A stretch of DNA of 64,000 nucleotides from SP197 sp965242595 (GTDB lineage Bacteria; Pseudomonadota; Alphaproteobacteria; SP197), in contig OZ251464.1 in NCBI GenBank assembly GCA_965242595.1, positions 1,612,001-1,676,000 on the forward strand, given 5' to 3'. Position 1 is the stretch's first letter. The number at the start of each line of letters is the position of its first letter. The translations under genes were made by a program, and so were the position numbers. Shown here piece by piece: positions 1-7,580 of the stretch. A model generated the notes under the pieces. The model saw only the letters and a program-made list of their open reading frames with translations. It was not told where the DNA came from and searched no databases.

Positions 1-682
1 GCACGCCGGCCGAGCGTAGCATCGGACCGCTGAAGCCCCAGTCGATGGCGTCTTCGGGCGAGACCATGCCGATATCCACCGTCCGCTGCTTGAAGATGCG
101 GTTCTCGTTGAGCAGATGCTCGATATCGCCGATCACCCGGGGCAAAGTGTCCACATAGTCGTCGATGGCCTTTTCCATGCCGGCGGGAAGGTCGCGGGCC
201 ACGCCGCCGGGGCGGAAATAGGCGGCGTGCATCCGGGCACCGGAGGCGCCTTCGTAGAACTCCATCAGCTTTTCGCGCTCCTCGAAGGCCCACAAGGCGG
301 GAGACAGCGCGCCGACATCCATGGCGAAGGTGGTGACATTCAGCAAATGGTTGAGAATCCGGGTGAGTTCGGCGAACAGCACGCGGATATACTGGCCGCG
401 CGGCGGCGCCTCGATGCCCAGCAGCTTTTCCACCGCCAGGGCATAGCCGTGCTCCAGGCACATGGGCGAAACATAATCCAGGCGGTCGAAATACGGCACG
501 GCCTGGAGATAGGTCTTGTATTCGATCAGCTTTTCGGTGCCGCGATGCAGCAGGCCGATATGGGGGTCGGCCCGCTCCACCACCTCGCCGTCCATCTCCA
601 GCACCAGGCGCAGCACGCCGTGAGCGGCCGGATGCTGGGGGCCGAAATTGATGGTGGTGGTTGTGATCTCGGTCTCAGCCAT
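1..682 (-). CDS. nuoD: NADH-quinone oxidoreductase subunit D (partial)
   Basis: This is the 49-kDa-type subunit of respiratory complex I, part of the peripheral arm that carries electrons toward ubiquinone. Only the first 227 codons are present, because the gene runs off the left edge. The N-terminus contains the family signature FGPQHPAAHGVLR followed by LLHRGTEKL and YFDRLDYVS, which line the quinone-site region. The start ATG overlaps the end of nuoC by 8 nt, so the two are probably translationally coupled in the nuoABCD order. The assignment is certain at family level. Confidence 0.97.
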   Translation of the reverse strand, partial: MAETEITTTTINFGPQHPAAHGVLRLVLEMDGEVVERADPHIGLLHRGTEKLIEYKTYLQAVPYFDRLDYVSPMCLEHGYALAVEKLLGIEAPPRGQYIRVLFAELTRILNHLLNVTTFAMDVGALSPALWAFEEREKLMEFYEGASGARMHAAYFRPGGVARDLPAGMEKAIDDYVDTLPRVIGDIEHLLNENRIFKQRTVDIGMVSPEDAIDWGFSGPMLRSAGV

Positions 683-1313
683 CCTTGCGCCCCTCTTGCG
701 AAGACGCGCCTTCCGGGGGCGCTTCCCCGTCCGCCGTCAGGGCGTCGAGGGCGCCTTCCCAGGGCGAGAGATAGTCGAAATTGCGGAAGGCCTGGGTCAG
801 CTTCACCGGCTCATAGACCACGCGCTTTTCGTTTTCGTCATAGCGCATCTCGACATGGCCGGTCAGCGGGAAATCCTTGCGCTGGGGATGGCCTTCGAAC
901 CCGTAATCGGTGAGGATGCGGCGCAGATCCGGGTGATGGGAGAAATAGATGCCATACATGTCCCACACCTCGCGCTCCAGCCAGAAGGCGGCGCTGAACA
1001 CGCCATAGCAGGAGGGAACCGGCATCTCCTCGCCGACGGCAAGCCTGACCCGCAGGCGCAGATTGTGGCGCAGGCTGAGCAGGTTGTAGATCAGGTCGAA
1101 ACGCCGCTCCCGTTCGGGATAATCGACCGCGGTGATGTCCACCAGCTGCTTGAACAGGCATTGGCTGTCGTCGCGCAGCCAGGCCAGCAGGGCCGGCAGA
1201 ACCTCGCGGGAGGCCGACAGAATGGCCTGGCCGCGGTCGAAGGCCAGTTCGCCGGCTTCACCCGGAAAGCGCGCCTGCGCCATGCTGCCGATCTCGCTCA
1301 AGGCCTGCGACAT
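675..1313 (-). CDS. nuoC: NADH-quinone oxidoreductase subunit C
   Basis: This is the 30-kDa-type subunit of complex I, which packs against NuoD in the peripheral arm. The product is 212 aa, a normal length for a free-standing NuoC. It carries the family signature around residues 120-150 (WLEREVWDMYGIYFSHHPDLR is the run; key residues are ERE-WDMYG-F-HPDLRRIL) and the C-terminal GHPQRKDFPL. The frame stays open upstream, but the ATG giving MSQALSEIG is preferred because the region above it lies inside nuoB and the homology starts here. It lies 14 nt after nuoB and overlaps nuoD. Confidence 0.96.
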   Translation of the reverse strand: MSQALSEIGSMAQARFPGEAGELAFDRGQAILSASREVLPALLAWLRDDSQCLFKQLVDITAVDYPERERRFDLIYNLLSLRHNLRLRVRLAVGEEMPVPSCYGVFSAAFWLEREVWDMYGIYFSHHPDLRRILTDYGFEGHPQRKDFPLTGHVEMRYDENEKRVVYEPVKLTQAFRNFDYLSPWEGALDALTADGEAPPEGASSQEGRKDG

Positions 1314-1327
1314 GTTCCCGTCTGTCG

Positions 1328-1858
1328 TCAGCGCCGAATGGTGCCGGTGCGGCGAATCTTCTTCTGCAATTGCAGAATGCCATAGACCAGGGCCTCGGCC
1401 GTGGGCGGGCAGCCGGGGACGTAGATGTCCACCGGCACGATGCGGTCGCAGCCACGCACCACCGAATAGGAATAATGGTAATAGCCGCCGCCATTGGCGC
1501 AGGAGCCCATGGAGATGACCCAGCGCGGCTCCGGCATCTGGTCGTAGAGCTTGCGCAAAGCGGGCGCCATCTTGTTGCACAAGGTGCCGGCCACGATCAT
1601 CACGTCGGATTGACGCGGGCTGGCGCGCGGGATCACGCCGAAGCGGTCGAGATCGTAGCGGCTCATATAGGCGTGGATCATCTCCACCCCGCAGCAGGCC
1701 AGGCCGAAGGTCATCGGCCACAGGCTGCCAGTCCGCGCCCAGTTCACCAGCTTATCGACATTGGAGAGCAGGAAGCCCTTGTCGTCCACCTCGCGCCCGA
1801 TTTGTTGCAGCAGGGCTTCCCGGCCTGCGGGCGGGGTGTGGGCCGGGGCCGCTTTCAT
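1328..1858 (-). CDS. nuoB: NADH-quinone oxidoreductase subunit B
   Basis: This subunit carries the terminal iron-sulfur cluster N2 that passes electrons to quinone. The 176-aa product has the expected cluster ligands: the tandem Cys55-Cys56 in GLACCGVEM, Cys120 in MGSCANGGG and Cys150 in VPGCPPT. Several in-frame ATGs sit close together; the one used here forms an ATGA overlap with the nuoA stop, and starts 2 or 9 codons further upstream are also possible. The gene belongs to the nuoABCD operon. Confidence 0.96.
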   Translation of the reverse strand: MKAAPAHTPPAGREALLQQIGREVDDKGFLLSNVDKLVNWARTGSLWPMTFGLACCGVEMIHAYMSRYDLDRFGVIPRASPRQSDVMIVAGTLCNKMAPALRKLYDQMPEPRWVISMGSCANGGGYYHYSYSVVRGCDRIVPVDIYVPGCPPTAEALVYGILQLQKKIRRTGTIRR

Positions 1859-2220
1859 TCCCATTCCAGGGCCCCCTTGCGCCATTCATAGACGAAGCCC
1901 ACCGTCAGCACGCCCAGAAACACCACCATGGACCAGAAGCCGAAGGCGCCGATCTCGGAAAGGGAGACCGCCCAGGGGAACAGAAAGGCCACCTCCAGGT
2001 CGAAGACGATGAACAGGATCGCCACCAGGTAGAAGCGGACATCGAAGCGGGAGCGGGCGTCCTCGAAGGCGTCGAAACCGCACTCATAGGCCGAGAGCTT
2101 TTCGGGATTGGGGTGCTGGGGCGCCACCAGCCAGGACGCGCCGATCATGACCCCGGCCATGACCACGGCCAGGGCGAGGAAGATCAGGATGGGCAGATAT
2201 TCCAGCAGGAGTTCGTTCAT
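1855..2220 (-). CDS. nuoA: NADH-quinone oxidoreductase subunit A
   Basis: This is the small membrane subunit of complex I at the junction of the membrane and peripheral arms. The 121-aa product has three hydrophobic segments, at about residues 8-28, 64-86 and 92-112. Its conserved loop reads LSAYECGFDAFEDARSRFDV, which contains the redox-sensitive loop cysteine. It is the first gene of the nuo operon and lies 99 nt downstream of tRNA-Asp. The promoter probably lies further upstream or in the 2221-2319 gap; no clear sigma-70 boxes were recognised. Confidence 0.96.
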   Translation of the reverse strand: MNELLLEYLPILIFLALAVVMAGVMIGASWLVAPQHPNPEKLSAYECGFDAFEDARSRFDVRFYLVAILFIVFDLEVAFLFPWAVSLSEIGAFGFWSMVVFLGVLTVGFVYEWRKGALEWE

Positions 2221-2319
2221 GCCAATCCCTGCCGGCCCGCTCGCCGGTTCGTGACGGGTGAACCTTGCCCCCTTCCCCGCCCAGGAAGCCCGGGGGCGGG
2301 CATGGCCGCAACCGGAAGA

Positions 2320-2396
2320 TGGCGGGAGTGACGGGACTCGAACCCGCGACCTCTGGCGTGACAGGCCAGCACTCTAACCAACTGAGCTACACCCCC
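2320..2396 (-). tRNA. tRNA-Asp (GTC)
   Basis: A full cloverleaf can be drawn. The 7-bp acceptor stem pairs GGGGGTG with CACTCCC and has one G-T pair. The anticodon stem CTGGC/GCCAG encloses the loop CTGTCAC with anticodon GTC. The T-arm contains GGTTCGAGTC. The discriminator base is G, as expected for aspartate, and CCA is encoded. This tRNA marks the left border of the defence-type island. Confidence 0.97.
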
Positions 2397-2483
2397 GGCG
2401 GCGGTCCTTCCCTAGGGCAGCAGGGGTGGGGTGTCAAGGCACCGGGGCAGTCGGGGGGCATGGCGGGCTGCCGCCGCCCCCAG

Positions 2484-2604
2484 ATGCCGCAAGGTTGCCG
2501 CAAGGCTGCCGCAAGGGCGCCGCGCCCCTGTCACAGAGCTGCCGCGCGGCAGGCCCACGACACCCTCTCGACACCTTCACGGACGGGCTGTGGCAGCCCT
2601 GGGA
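2484..2604. repeat. 11-bp-periodic repeat array, locus 1
   Basis: Eleven consecutive 11-bp units can be read without a phase break. The first units are ATGCCGCAAGG, TTGCCGCAAGG and CTGCCGCAAGG. Later units switch to the complementary type, for example CACCTTCACGG and CAGCCCTGGGA. The two unit types are reverse complements in the same 11-bp register, so the array is a degenerate dyad. It fills most of the gap between tRNA-Asp and the 3' end of the DUF499 gene. Related arrays occur at three other intergenic loci in this window. Confidence 0.65.
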
Positions 2605-2622
2605 GGGCGGGTCTGGCCGTCG

Positions 2623-5427
2623 CTACGACCTTTCTACGCGCACTTTGCCGTCGAGATTCAGATCTTTCAGGATCTGTTCGATCTCGGCCTTCATGCTGTC
2701 CGCCAGCGTGGAACCGACGCTGAGGGAGAGGTCGATGTTCACGGTGAGGCCATCGCCGGAACGCAGTTTGGGCAGCAGCCGGGTTCCCAGGCGGTTCCAG
2801 GTCTCCGGGGGCACGATTCCCGCCAGGTGGAGCTGTGTCGGCCGGGGCGCGGGCCCAGGGCCGGTTGGGGGGGTGGGGCCAGGTACCACCGGAACAGAGC
2901 CACCCCCTCCAGCGGGTACGGTCCCGGCGGCCGTCCCCTCTCCCCCCGGCGCTGGCGGCTCTGGGTCGGGCTGTGACGGGGATGGCCCTTCGGGCGCGGC
3001 CCGCAGCGCTTGCGCCTTCGCCTTGGCGATCAGGAACACGCGCGATTCGAACGCCACCTCGTCCGCCCCGACCTCTTCGCCATACCACAGCCTGTCGTAG
3101 CCGCCGTCGGGGCGCGTCCCGGATGCCAGGCCGAAATCGCCTTTCGCCACGAACTCCACGATCTTTTCCCGCAACACCCGGTCCGGGTCCAGCAGCCTGG
3201 TCAGCGAGCCGTCGAGGAAGCTCTGGCGCAGGCCGGTCAGCGGCCAGGCGCCGCTGTCCTTGAAGGCCGGCGGCCAGTGGCGCTCGATATAGCCCGCGCC
3301 TACCGAGTCGTTCAGCAGCGCCTCGGCCTTCAGCGCGGCGACGATGCGCCCGCACAGGGTTTCGTTGGCGCTGGCATGGCCGGCGCCGAGGTCGATGGGT
3401 TTGATGCCGCCGGCATCGGCCAGCACGACATGACGGTAGCCAGCCCAGACCTCGTCCCTGGCCGCCTCTTCCGCCTCCCTCACCCTGGTATGGACCTCGG
3501 CCCGGTTGGCAGGCCTGAATTCGGTGCCCAGCAGGCCGTCTTTCACCTCGCGCGCCACCTGCTGCCAGGCGAGCCGCAGCTCCATCTTGTCACGCAGGGC
3601 CCGCCCCGGCTTTTTCAGACACCAGACCAGGGCGCCGGGATAGAGGCGCGGGGATGCGCCCCGGTTCCGGGTCCAGTCGTCGATGCGTTCGGCCACCGGG
3701 CCGCCCCCCATCCATTCCGTCTCCGGATCGGCGATCACCAGGGTGAGGCGCGGGGAATCGGCGATGGCGGCGCCGTTCTCGGGAAAGGGAACCAGGGGAA
3801 GCGCCGCGCCGCGCCTGAACATGGCTTCCACCAGCCTGGCGGTCGCCGGCCTGACCTCCGCCTCCTCATCCAGCGATGCCCGCCTGTCGTTCACCACCTT
3901 CTTCAAGGTGGCCTGGTGGTGGATGCGATAGCCGTCGCTGCCGATCTTGAGGATGAAGAAGCCACGCGCCTCCAGGCCTGCCGCGGCGTTGTCGATGCTG
4001 GTGGTGTCCAGATCGGGTTCGCCCAGGGCGAAGCGCAATTCAGGCAGATGGGCCGTCTTCTCCACCTGCCCGCCGGAGGATTCGAACAGAATGGCGCTGC
4101 CCACCCGGCGATGGAGGTCGCGCAACGGCCCCTTGCTATCCGCATCCAGCGCCCTGGCATGGGCAACATCCCCGGCGATGTCCGCCTCGATGGCCGCGTC
4201 CAGCAGCGATTCGCCCAGTTGGCCCAGCACCATGGTGCGAAAGTCGGGATCCTGGAGGGGCGCCGACCCCAGGGTGATCAGCGGCTCCCTGCGCGCTTGC
4301 TGGAATTGCTCGCGGGCCGCCCATGAGACCCAGTGCGCCAGCATCGCCAGCGCGCCGCGCGTCTGCTGGAATTGCGGCAAGGCGCGCCATTTGCGTTGAA
4401 AGACGGAAAGCGTCGCCGGGTGGAAGGGATAGCAGGCCTGGAAGCGGTCGCGCAGGAACTCCTTCGCCTTGCCCTCCTTTCGCGCCGTATCCACGGTCAG
4501 CCATTCCGACGGCAGGCGGGCGCTGCGCTCGAAGCACCAATCGGCATAAGTCCGGGCCACCTTGCGGCGCCGGCGCTCGTCGCCCAGATGCTCGAACAGT
4601 CGGCGGCGCACCACCTCGCCGATCTCCGTCTCGTCGTTGGCGATCAGGTCGCGGGCGACGCGGCGCACCAGCTTGACGATCCGCTCCTGCCATTCCCGAT
4701 CCCCATCGGTCATCTCGGTCTGGCTGCGCGGCAGGCTTATCACCGCCGCAACATGGCGGGCGCCGGTGGCGGCGACGGTCAGGTTCTGAATGAAGGCATA
4801 GAAGCTCTCGGCCATAGCCCGGTGGCGGTTGACGAAGTTCAGCACCTCGTCGAACAGCAGCAGCACCGGCGCTTCGGCGGCGGCGAACACCCGGCCCAGC
4901 GCCTCCGTGCCGGGCGGCGTCTCCCGCGCGGCCGCGCCCAGGGCGGCGACCCCGGCATCGCCGGCCAGCTGGCGGGCCAGGTCGATCCAGGGCGTCTCGC
5001 TCCCCTCCCCCGGATCCCAGGCATTGCCGACGAACACGCCGACGCGGGCGGCAGGCGCCTGGGCGATTCCCCTATCGGACAACAGGTCGGCCACCCCGGG
5101 CAGGCCGCCCGCCCTGGCCCCGGTTTTCGCCAGATGGTAGAGCGCCGTCAGGGTGTGGGTCTTGCCGCCGCCGAACTGGGTGATCAGCATCAGCACCGGC
5201 GCCGTGTTCTGTGTCTCGCCAGCCAGGCGCCGCAACACCTCGCCGGCATTGTCCTTCAGGGCGCGGGTGAAACAGGTGCGGGCGAAGAACTGGGCCGGGT
5301 CGCGGTAATCGTCCGGCGCGGTTCCGGCCACCACCTGCTCCAGGGCGATGGCGAACTCGTCGGGGCTGAAGGAGCGCCCTTCCCGCACCTCCTTGCGCAA
5401 CGTCGCGACCTTATACCAGGGGTCCAT
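2623..5427 (-). CDS. DUF499 domain-containing ATPase
   Basis: This is a large putative P-loop ATPase of the DUF499 family, 934 aa. Walker A is QFGGGKTHTL at about residues 86-91 and Walker B is VLLLFDEVLNFV at about 188-194. A proline/glycine-rich linker near residues 825-875 separates a C-terminal domain of about 75 residues. DUF499 proteins recur beside DUF1156 methyltransferases and helicases in defence-type loci, as here; their biochemical role is not established. The start giving MDPWYKVATL is chosen over an upstream in-frame ATG because the family begins near this point. It is the last gene of the island and lies about 30 nt after a small uncertain ORF. Confidence 0.85.
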   Translation of the reverse strand: MDPWYKVATLRKEVREGRSFSPDEFAIALEQVVAGTAPDDYRDPAQFFARTCFTRALKDNAGEVLRRLAGETQNTAPVLMLITQFGGGKTHTLTALYHLAKTGARAGGLPGVADLLSDRGIAQAPAARVGVFVGNAWDPGEGSETPWIDLARQLAGDAGVAALGAAARETPPGTEALGRVFAAAEAPVLLLFDEVLNFVNRHRAMAESFYAFIQNLTVAATGARHVAAVISLPRSQTEMTDGDREWQERIVKLVRRVARDLIANDETEIGEVVRRRLFEHLGDERRRRKVARTYADWCFERSARLPSEWLTVDTARKEGKAKEFLRDRFQACYPFHPATLSVFQRKWRALPQFQQTRGALAMLAHWVSWAAREQFQQARREPLITLGSAPLQDPDFRTMVLGQLGESLLDAAIEADIAGDVAHARALDADSKGPLRDLHRRVGSAILFESSGGQVEKTAHLPELRFALGEPDLDTTSIDNAAAGLEARGFFILKIGSDGYRIHHQATLKKVVNDRRASLDEEAEVRPATARLVEAMFRRGAALPLVPFPENGAAIADSPRLTLVIADPETEWMGGGPVAERIDDWTRNRGASPRLYPGALVWCLKKPGRALRDKMELRLAWQQVAREVKDGLLGTEFRPANRAEVHTRVREAEEAARDEVWAGYRHVVLADAGGIKPIDLGAGHASANETLCGRIVAALKAEALLNDSVGAGYIERHWPPAFKDSGAWPLTGLRQSFLDGSLTRLLDPDRVLREKIVEFVAKGDFGLASGTRPDGGYDRLWYGEEVGADEVAFESRVFLIAKAKAQALRAAPEGPSPSQPDPEPPAPGGEGTAAGTVPAGGGGSVPVVPGPTPPTGPGPAPRPTQLHLAGIVPPETWNRLGTRLLPKLRSGDGLTVNIDLSLSVGSTLADSMKAEIEQILKDLNLDGKVRVERS

Positions 5428-5455
5428 GACATGCCTCCAGGGCTGGCGAGCGTTG

Positions 5456-5740
5456 CTAGGATACCGGCAAAGAGCGTGGATGCGCACCCGCCAGACGGCG
5501 CACCCCGTCCCGGAACGCCCGGAAGCTGGGCGAGCGGTTGCGGTCCGGCACCATATGCGGCGCGATCTCCCGCGCCCATTGGCATTTTGCCACCCCTGCG
5601 GCCGGCCAGCCAGCTTTCTTGAGCGCCTTGAAGCCGCCGGTGCGAACGGCGTCGGCCAGAACCTCCCAGGTGTCGCAGATGCTGTCCTGTCGGTAGCTGT
5701 CCAACGCCGAATCCTTTGCGCAGGGATAGGTTGCCTTCAC
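5456..5740 (-). CDS. Small ORF, possible gene remnant
   Basis: I do not recognise this product. From a GTG start it would be 94 aa; an ATG at 5815 is also in frame but lies inside the preceding DUF4276 gene. The sequence looks protein-like rather than random, with SICDTWEVLADAV and a basic C-terminus NRSPSFRAFRDGVRRL. An AGGGTGA stretch about 10 nt before the GTG could serve as ribosome binding site. It may be a genuine small gene of the island or the C-terminal remnant of a larger gene whose front was lost. Confidence 0.35.
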   Translation of the reverse strand: MKATYPCAKDSALDSYRQDSICDTWEVLADAVRTGGFKALKKAGWPAAGVAKCQWAREIAPHMVPDRNRSPSFRAFRDGVRRLAGAHPRSLPVS

Positions 5741-5763
5741 GGCGTCGCGATCACCCTGGCGAT

Positions 5764-6416
5764 TCAAGTTGGCTTGCCCAATGCTTCCAGCCGCGTCACC
5801 CATGCATCGAAGCACGGACAGGTGTCACGAATCGCAGCTAAACCTATATCCTTTCCCACAAGTGGACCGTGCAGAGTCTTCATATAATCTGGTATTGCCT
5901 TCGCTATACGCCTGCTGGGAATTGTATGTGGGTTGTCATTTATGTCTTCCGGCGTCGGAAAGTCTGCTCGAACAGCTTGAAGTTCTGCTATGGCTTCTTC
6001 TGATACAGGTAAGCCTATTCTCGCAAAACTCTCCACCTTTGAGAACAGCAAGCCTTCGAGCTCATAACGTTGAATATAAGGGAAGATTCGATCTGGATCT
6101 GGTTCATTTCCAATCTTCTTGCCAATTTCTTCGAACACCCGTTCCTGAAGCTCATACAAAGTTGTGTTCTTTGCTCCTTGAATCCGTAAAAATCGACCAA
6201 CGAAGTGACAGCATCGAAGTTTTCATACAAGCAGGCCATATCCGTTGCCAGCCGCCGGACAGTGACATTGCCGCCTCCCGCACCGCTGTGGCGAGCGTTT
6301 CCAATTAAAATCGGCTGGAGCGCAAGAGCGCTTCGTTGCAGCAGATGGTCAGCAAGAACCGATTTGATAAATTCCTCTTCGGTTCTTCCTTCCACCGATA
6401 CGGCAACGCGAATCAC
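5764..6416 (-). pseudogene. DUF4276 family protein, frameshifted
   Basis: This is a DUF4276-type protein, a family usually found next to AAA ATPases and thought to have a TOPRIM-like fold. The first part (VSVEGRTEEEFIKSVL, later SLVDFYGF) and the second part (NTTLYELQERVFEEIGKK through FDAWVTRLEALGKPT) are in different frames. Reading VDFYGF followed by QGAKNTTLYE restores the expected protein if one C is added at about 6180, so a single-base deletion or a sequencing error is likely. No slippery heptamer is visible. The GTG start overlaps the stop of the upstream ATPase as GTGA, showing that the two form a coupled pair. Confidence 0.75.
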
Positions 6417-7528
6417 GGGCGGCCTCCAAGAAGATTCTTCTGCCACAACTCGCCCGCCGTGTAATCGTCCAGCCAATGGCTATATTGCCCAGCATCGAGG
6501 CGGCGGACCTCGCTTCGTCCCTCCCGCATCTCCAACACCAGGATGTCATCGAGGGCGAATGTATCGACCAGGAGGGGCGATTGGGTCGCCACGATCACCT
6601 GGCGCTCATGCCCCAATACCTTAATCATGTCGCCGACCAGGGCCGTAGCGGCCGGATGGAGTCCCAGCTCCGGTTCGTCCAGGAGCAGAACATCGGGCAG
6701 CATCTCCGGCGGCAGGTTCAACAAGGTGACAAGGGCAAACAGGCGCAGCGAACCGTCGGAGGTCAGATGGGCGCCGAAGGTCTTGTCCATCCCTTTGGCT
6801 GCCCATCTCAGAGAGGCTTTGCCGTAGCTTTCCTCGATCTGGAAGCGGTCGAAGTTCGGAAGCACTCGCTCGATCTGACGGCAAATCAGTTCGTAGCGTT
6901 CTCTATCCTCACGTTCGAGACGCAACAGAACGGAGGCCAGATTGCCGCCATGGGTGCGGAGGTAATTGCTGTCTTCTACATCGCTTTTTTTCTTGAAACG
7001 GGAATCGTTGGAGGTATCGTGGAATTGATAGACTGAGCAGCGGCGCAGCATATGGGTCACCGTTCTTGCGGTCTTCAGGTTAACTCCATCGCCCAGCGCT
7101 GCTTTGACGATCCTCGCCTCCGTGTGACCGCTGCCGAGATACTGCCACTCCGCTTGCGTGGGCAGGCCTGCGCTGCTGAAGCGGAAAGCCTCCTCGGCGA
7201 ACATGAAACGGTCGGGATGGGCGTAGGCGAGCGCGAAACGATAATCGTTGCGGCCGGTAGCAGCTCGCATGGCGATCTTGGCCTCCATGCGTGGACTCGT
7301 CCTGCTGCCGCCGAACAGCTGATCGTCGGCCCCGCCCTGGCGCTGGACGAACTCGGCCAACCGGTGCGACCCCACCATCCAGCTCACCGCCTCGAAGAAG
7401 CGGATGAGGTTCGATTTGCCGGAACCGTTGGCGCCGATCAACACGGCGAGCTGGGGTATGGGGTCGATCTCGATATCGGCCAGCGAGCGGAAACCCTGGA
7501 TGCGGAGGGATTCGATGAGGTTTGTCAT
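6413..7528 (-). CDS. AAA family ATPase (OLD/RecF-like), partner of DUF4276 protein
   Basis: This 371-aa protein is an ABC/SMC-type ATPase like those of OLD-family and RecF-like defence ATPases. The N-terminus reads IESLRIQGFRSLADIEI, followed by Walker A GANGSGKSN, a signature-like SDGSLRL, Walker B VLLLDEPELGLHP and the switch region VATQSPLLVDTF. There is no fused nuclease domain; the next gene, DUF4276, probably supplies it. The start is the ATG giving MTNLIESLRI; the open frame above it lies within the methyltransferase gene. It lies 52 nt downstream of the methyltransferase. Confidence 0.88.
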   Translation of the reverse strand: MTNLIESLRIQGFRSLADIEIDPIPQLAVLIGANGSGKSNLIRFFEAVSWMVGSHRLAEFVQRQGGADDQLFGGSRTSPRMEAKIAMRAATGRNDYRFALAYAHPDRFMFAEEAFRFSSAGLPTQAEWQYLGSGHTEARIVKAALGDGVNLKTARTVTHMLRRCSVYQFHDTSNDSRFKKKSDVEDSNYLRTHGGNLASVLLRLEREDRERYELICRQIERVLPNFDRFQIEESYGKASLRWAAKGMDKTFGAHLTSDGSLRLFALVTLLNLPPEMLPDVLLLDEPELGLHPAATALVGDMIKVLGHERQVIVATQSPLLVDTFALDDILVLEMREGRSEVRRLDAGQYSHWLDDYTAGELWQKNLLGGRP

Positions 7529-7580
7529 GGTTCGGGGCCTTTCCCCGGCAGGGGGCAGGGAATATAGCCCATCCGGTCCA

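Noticed and set aside
2484..2604. Possible CRISPR array in the 11-bp repeats
   Set aside because: The units are contiguous, only 11 bp, degenerate and lack spacers; no cas genes are present.
6165..6190. Programmed frameshifting in the DUF4276 gene
   Set aside because: The join needs a -1 shift, but the site GGATTCAAGG has no slippery heptamer and no clear stimulatory structure; a one-base deletion or read error is simpler.
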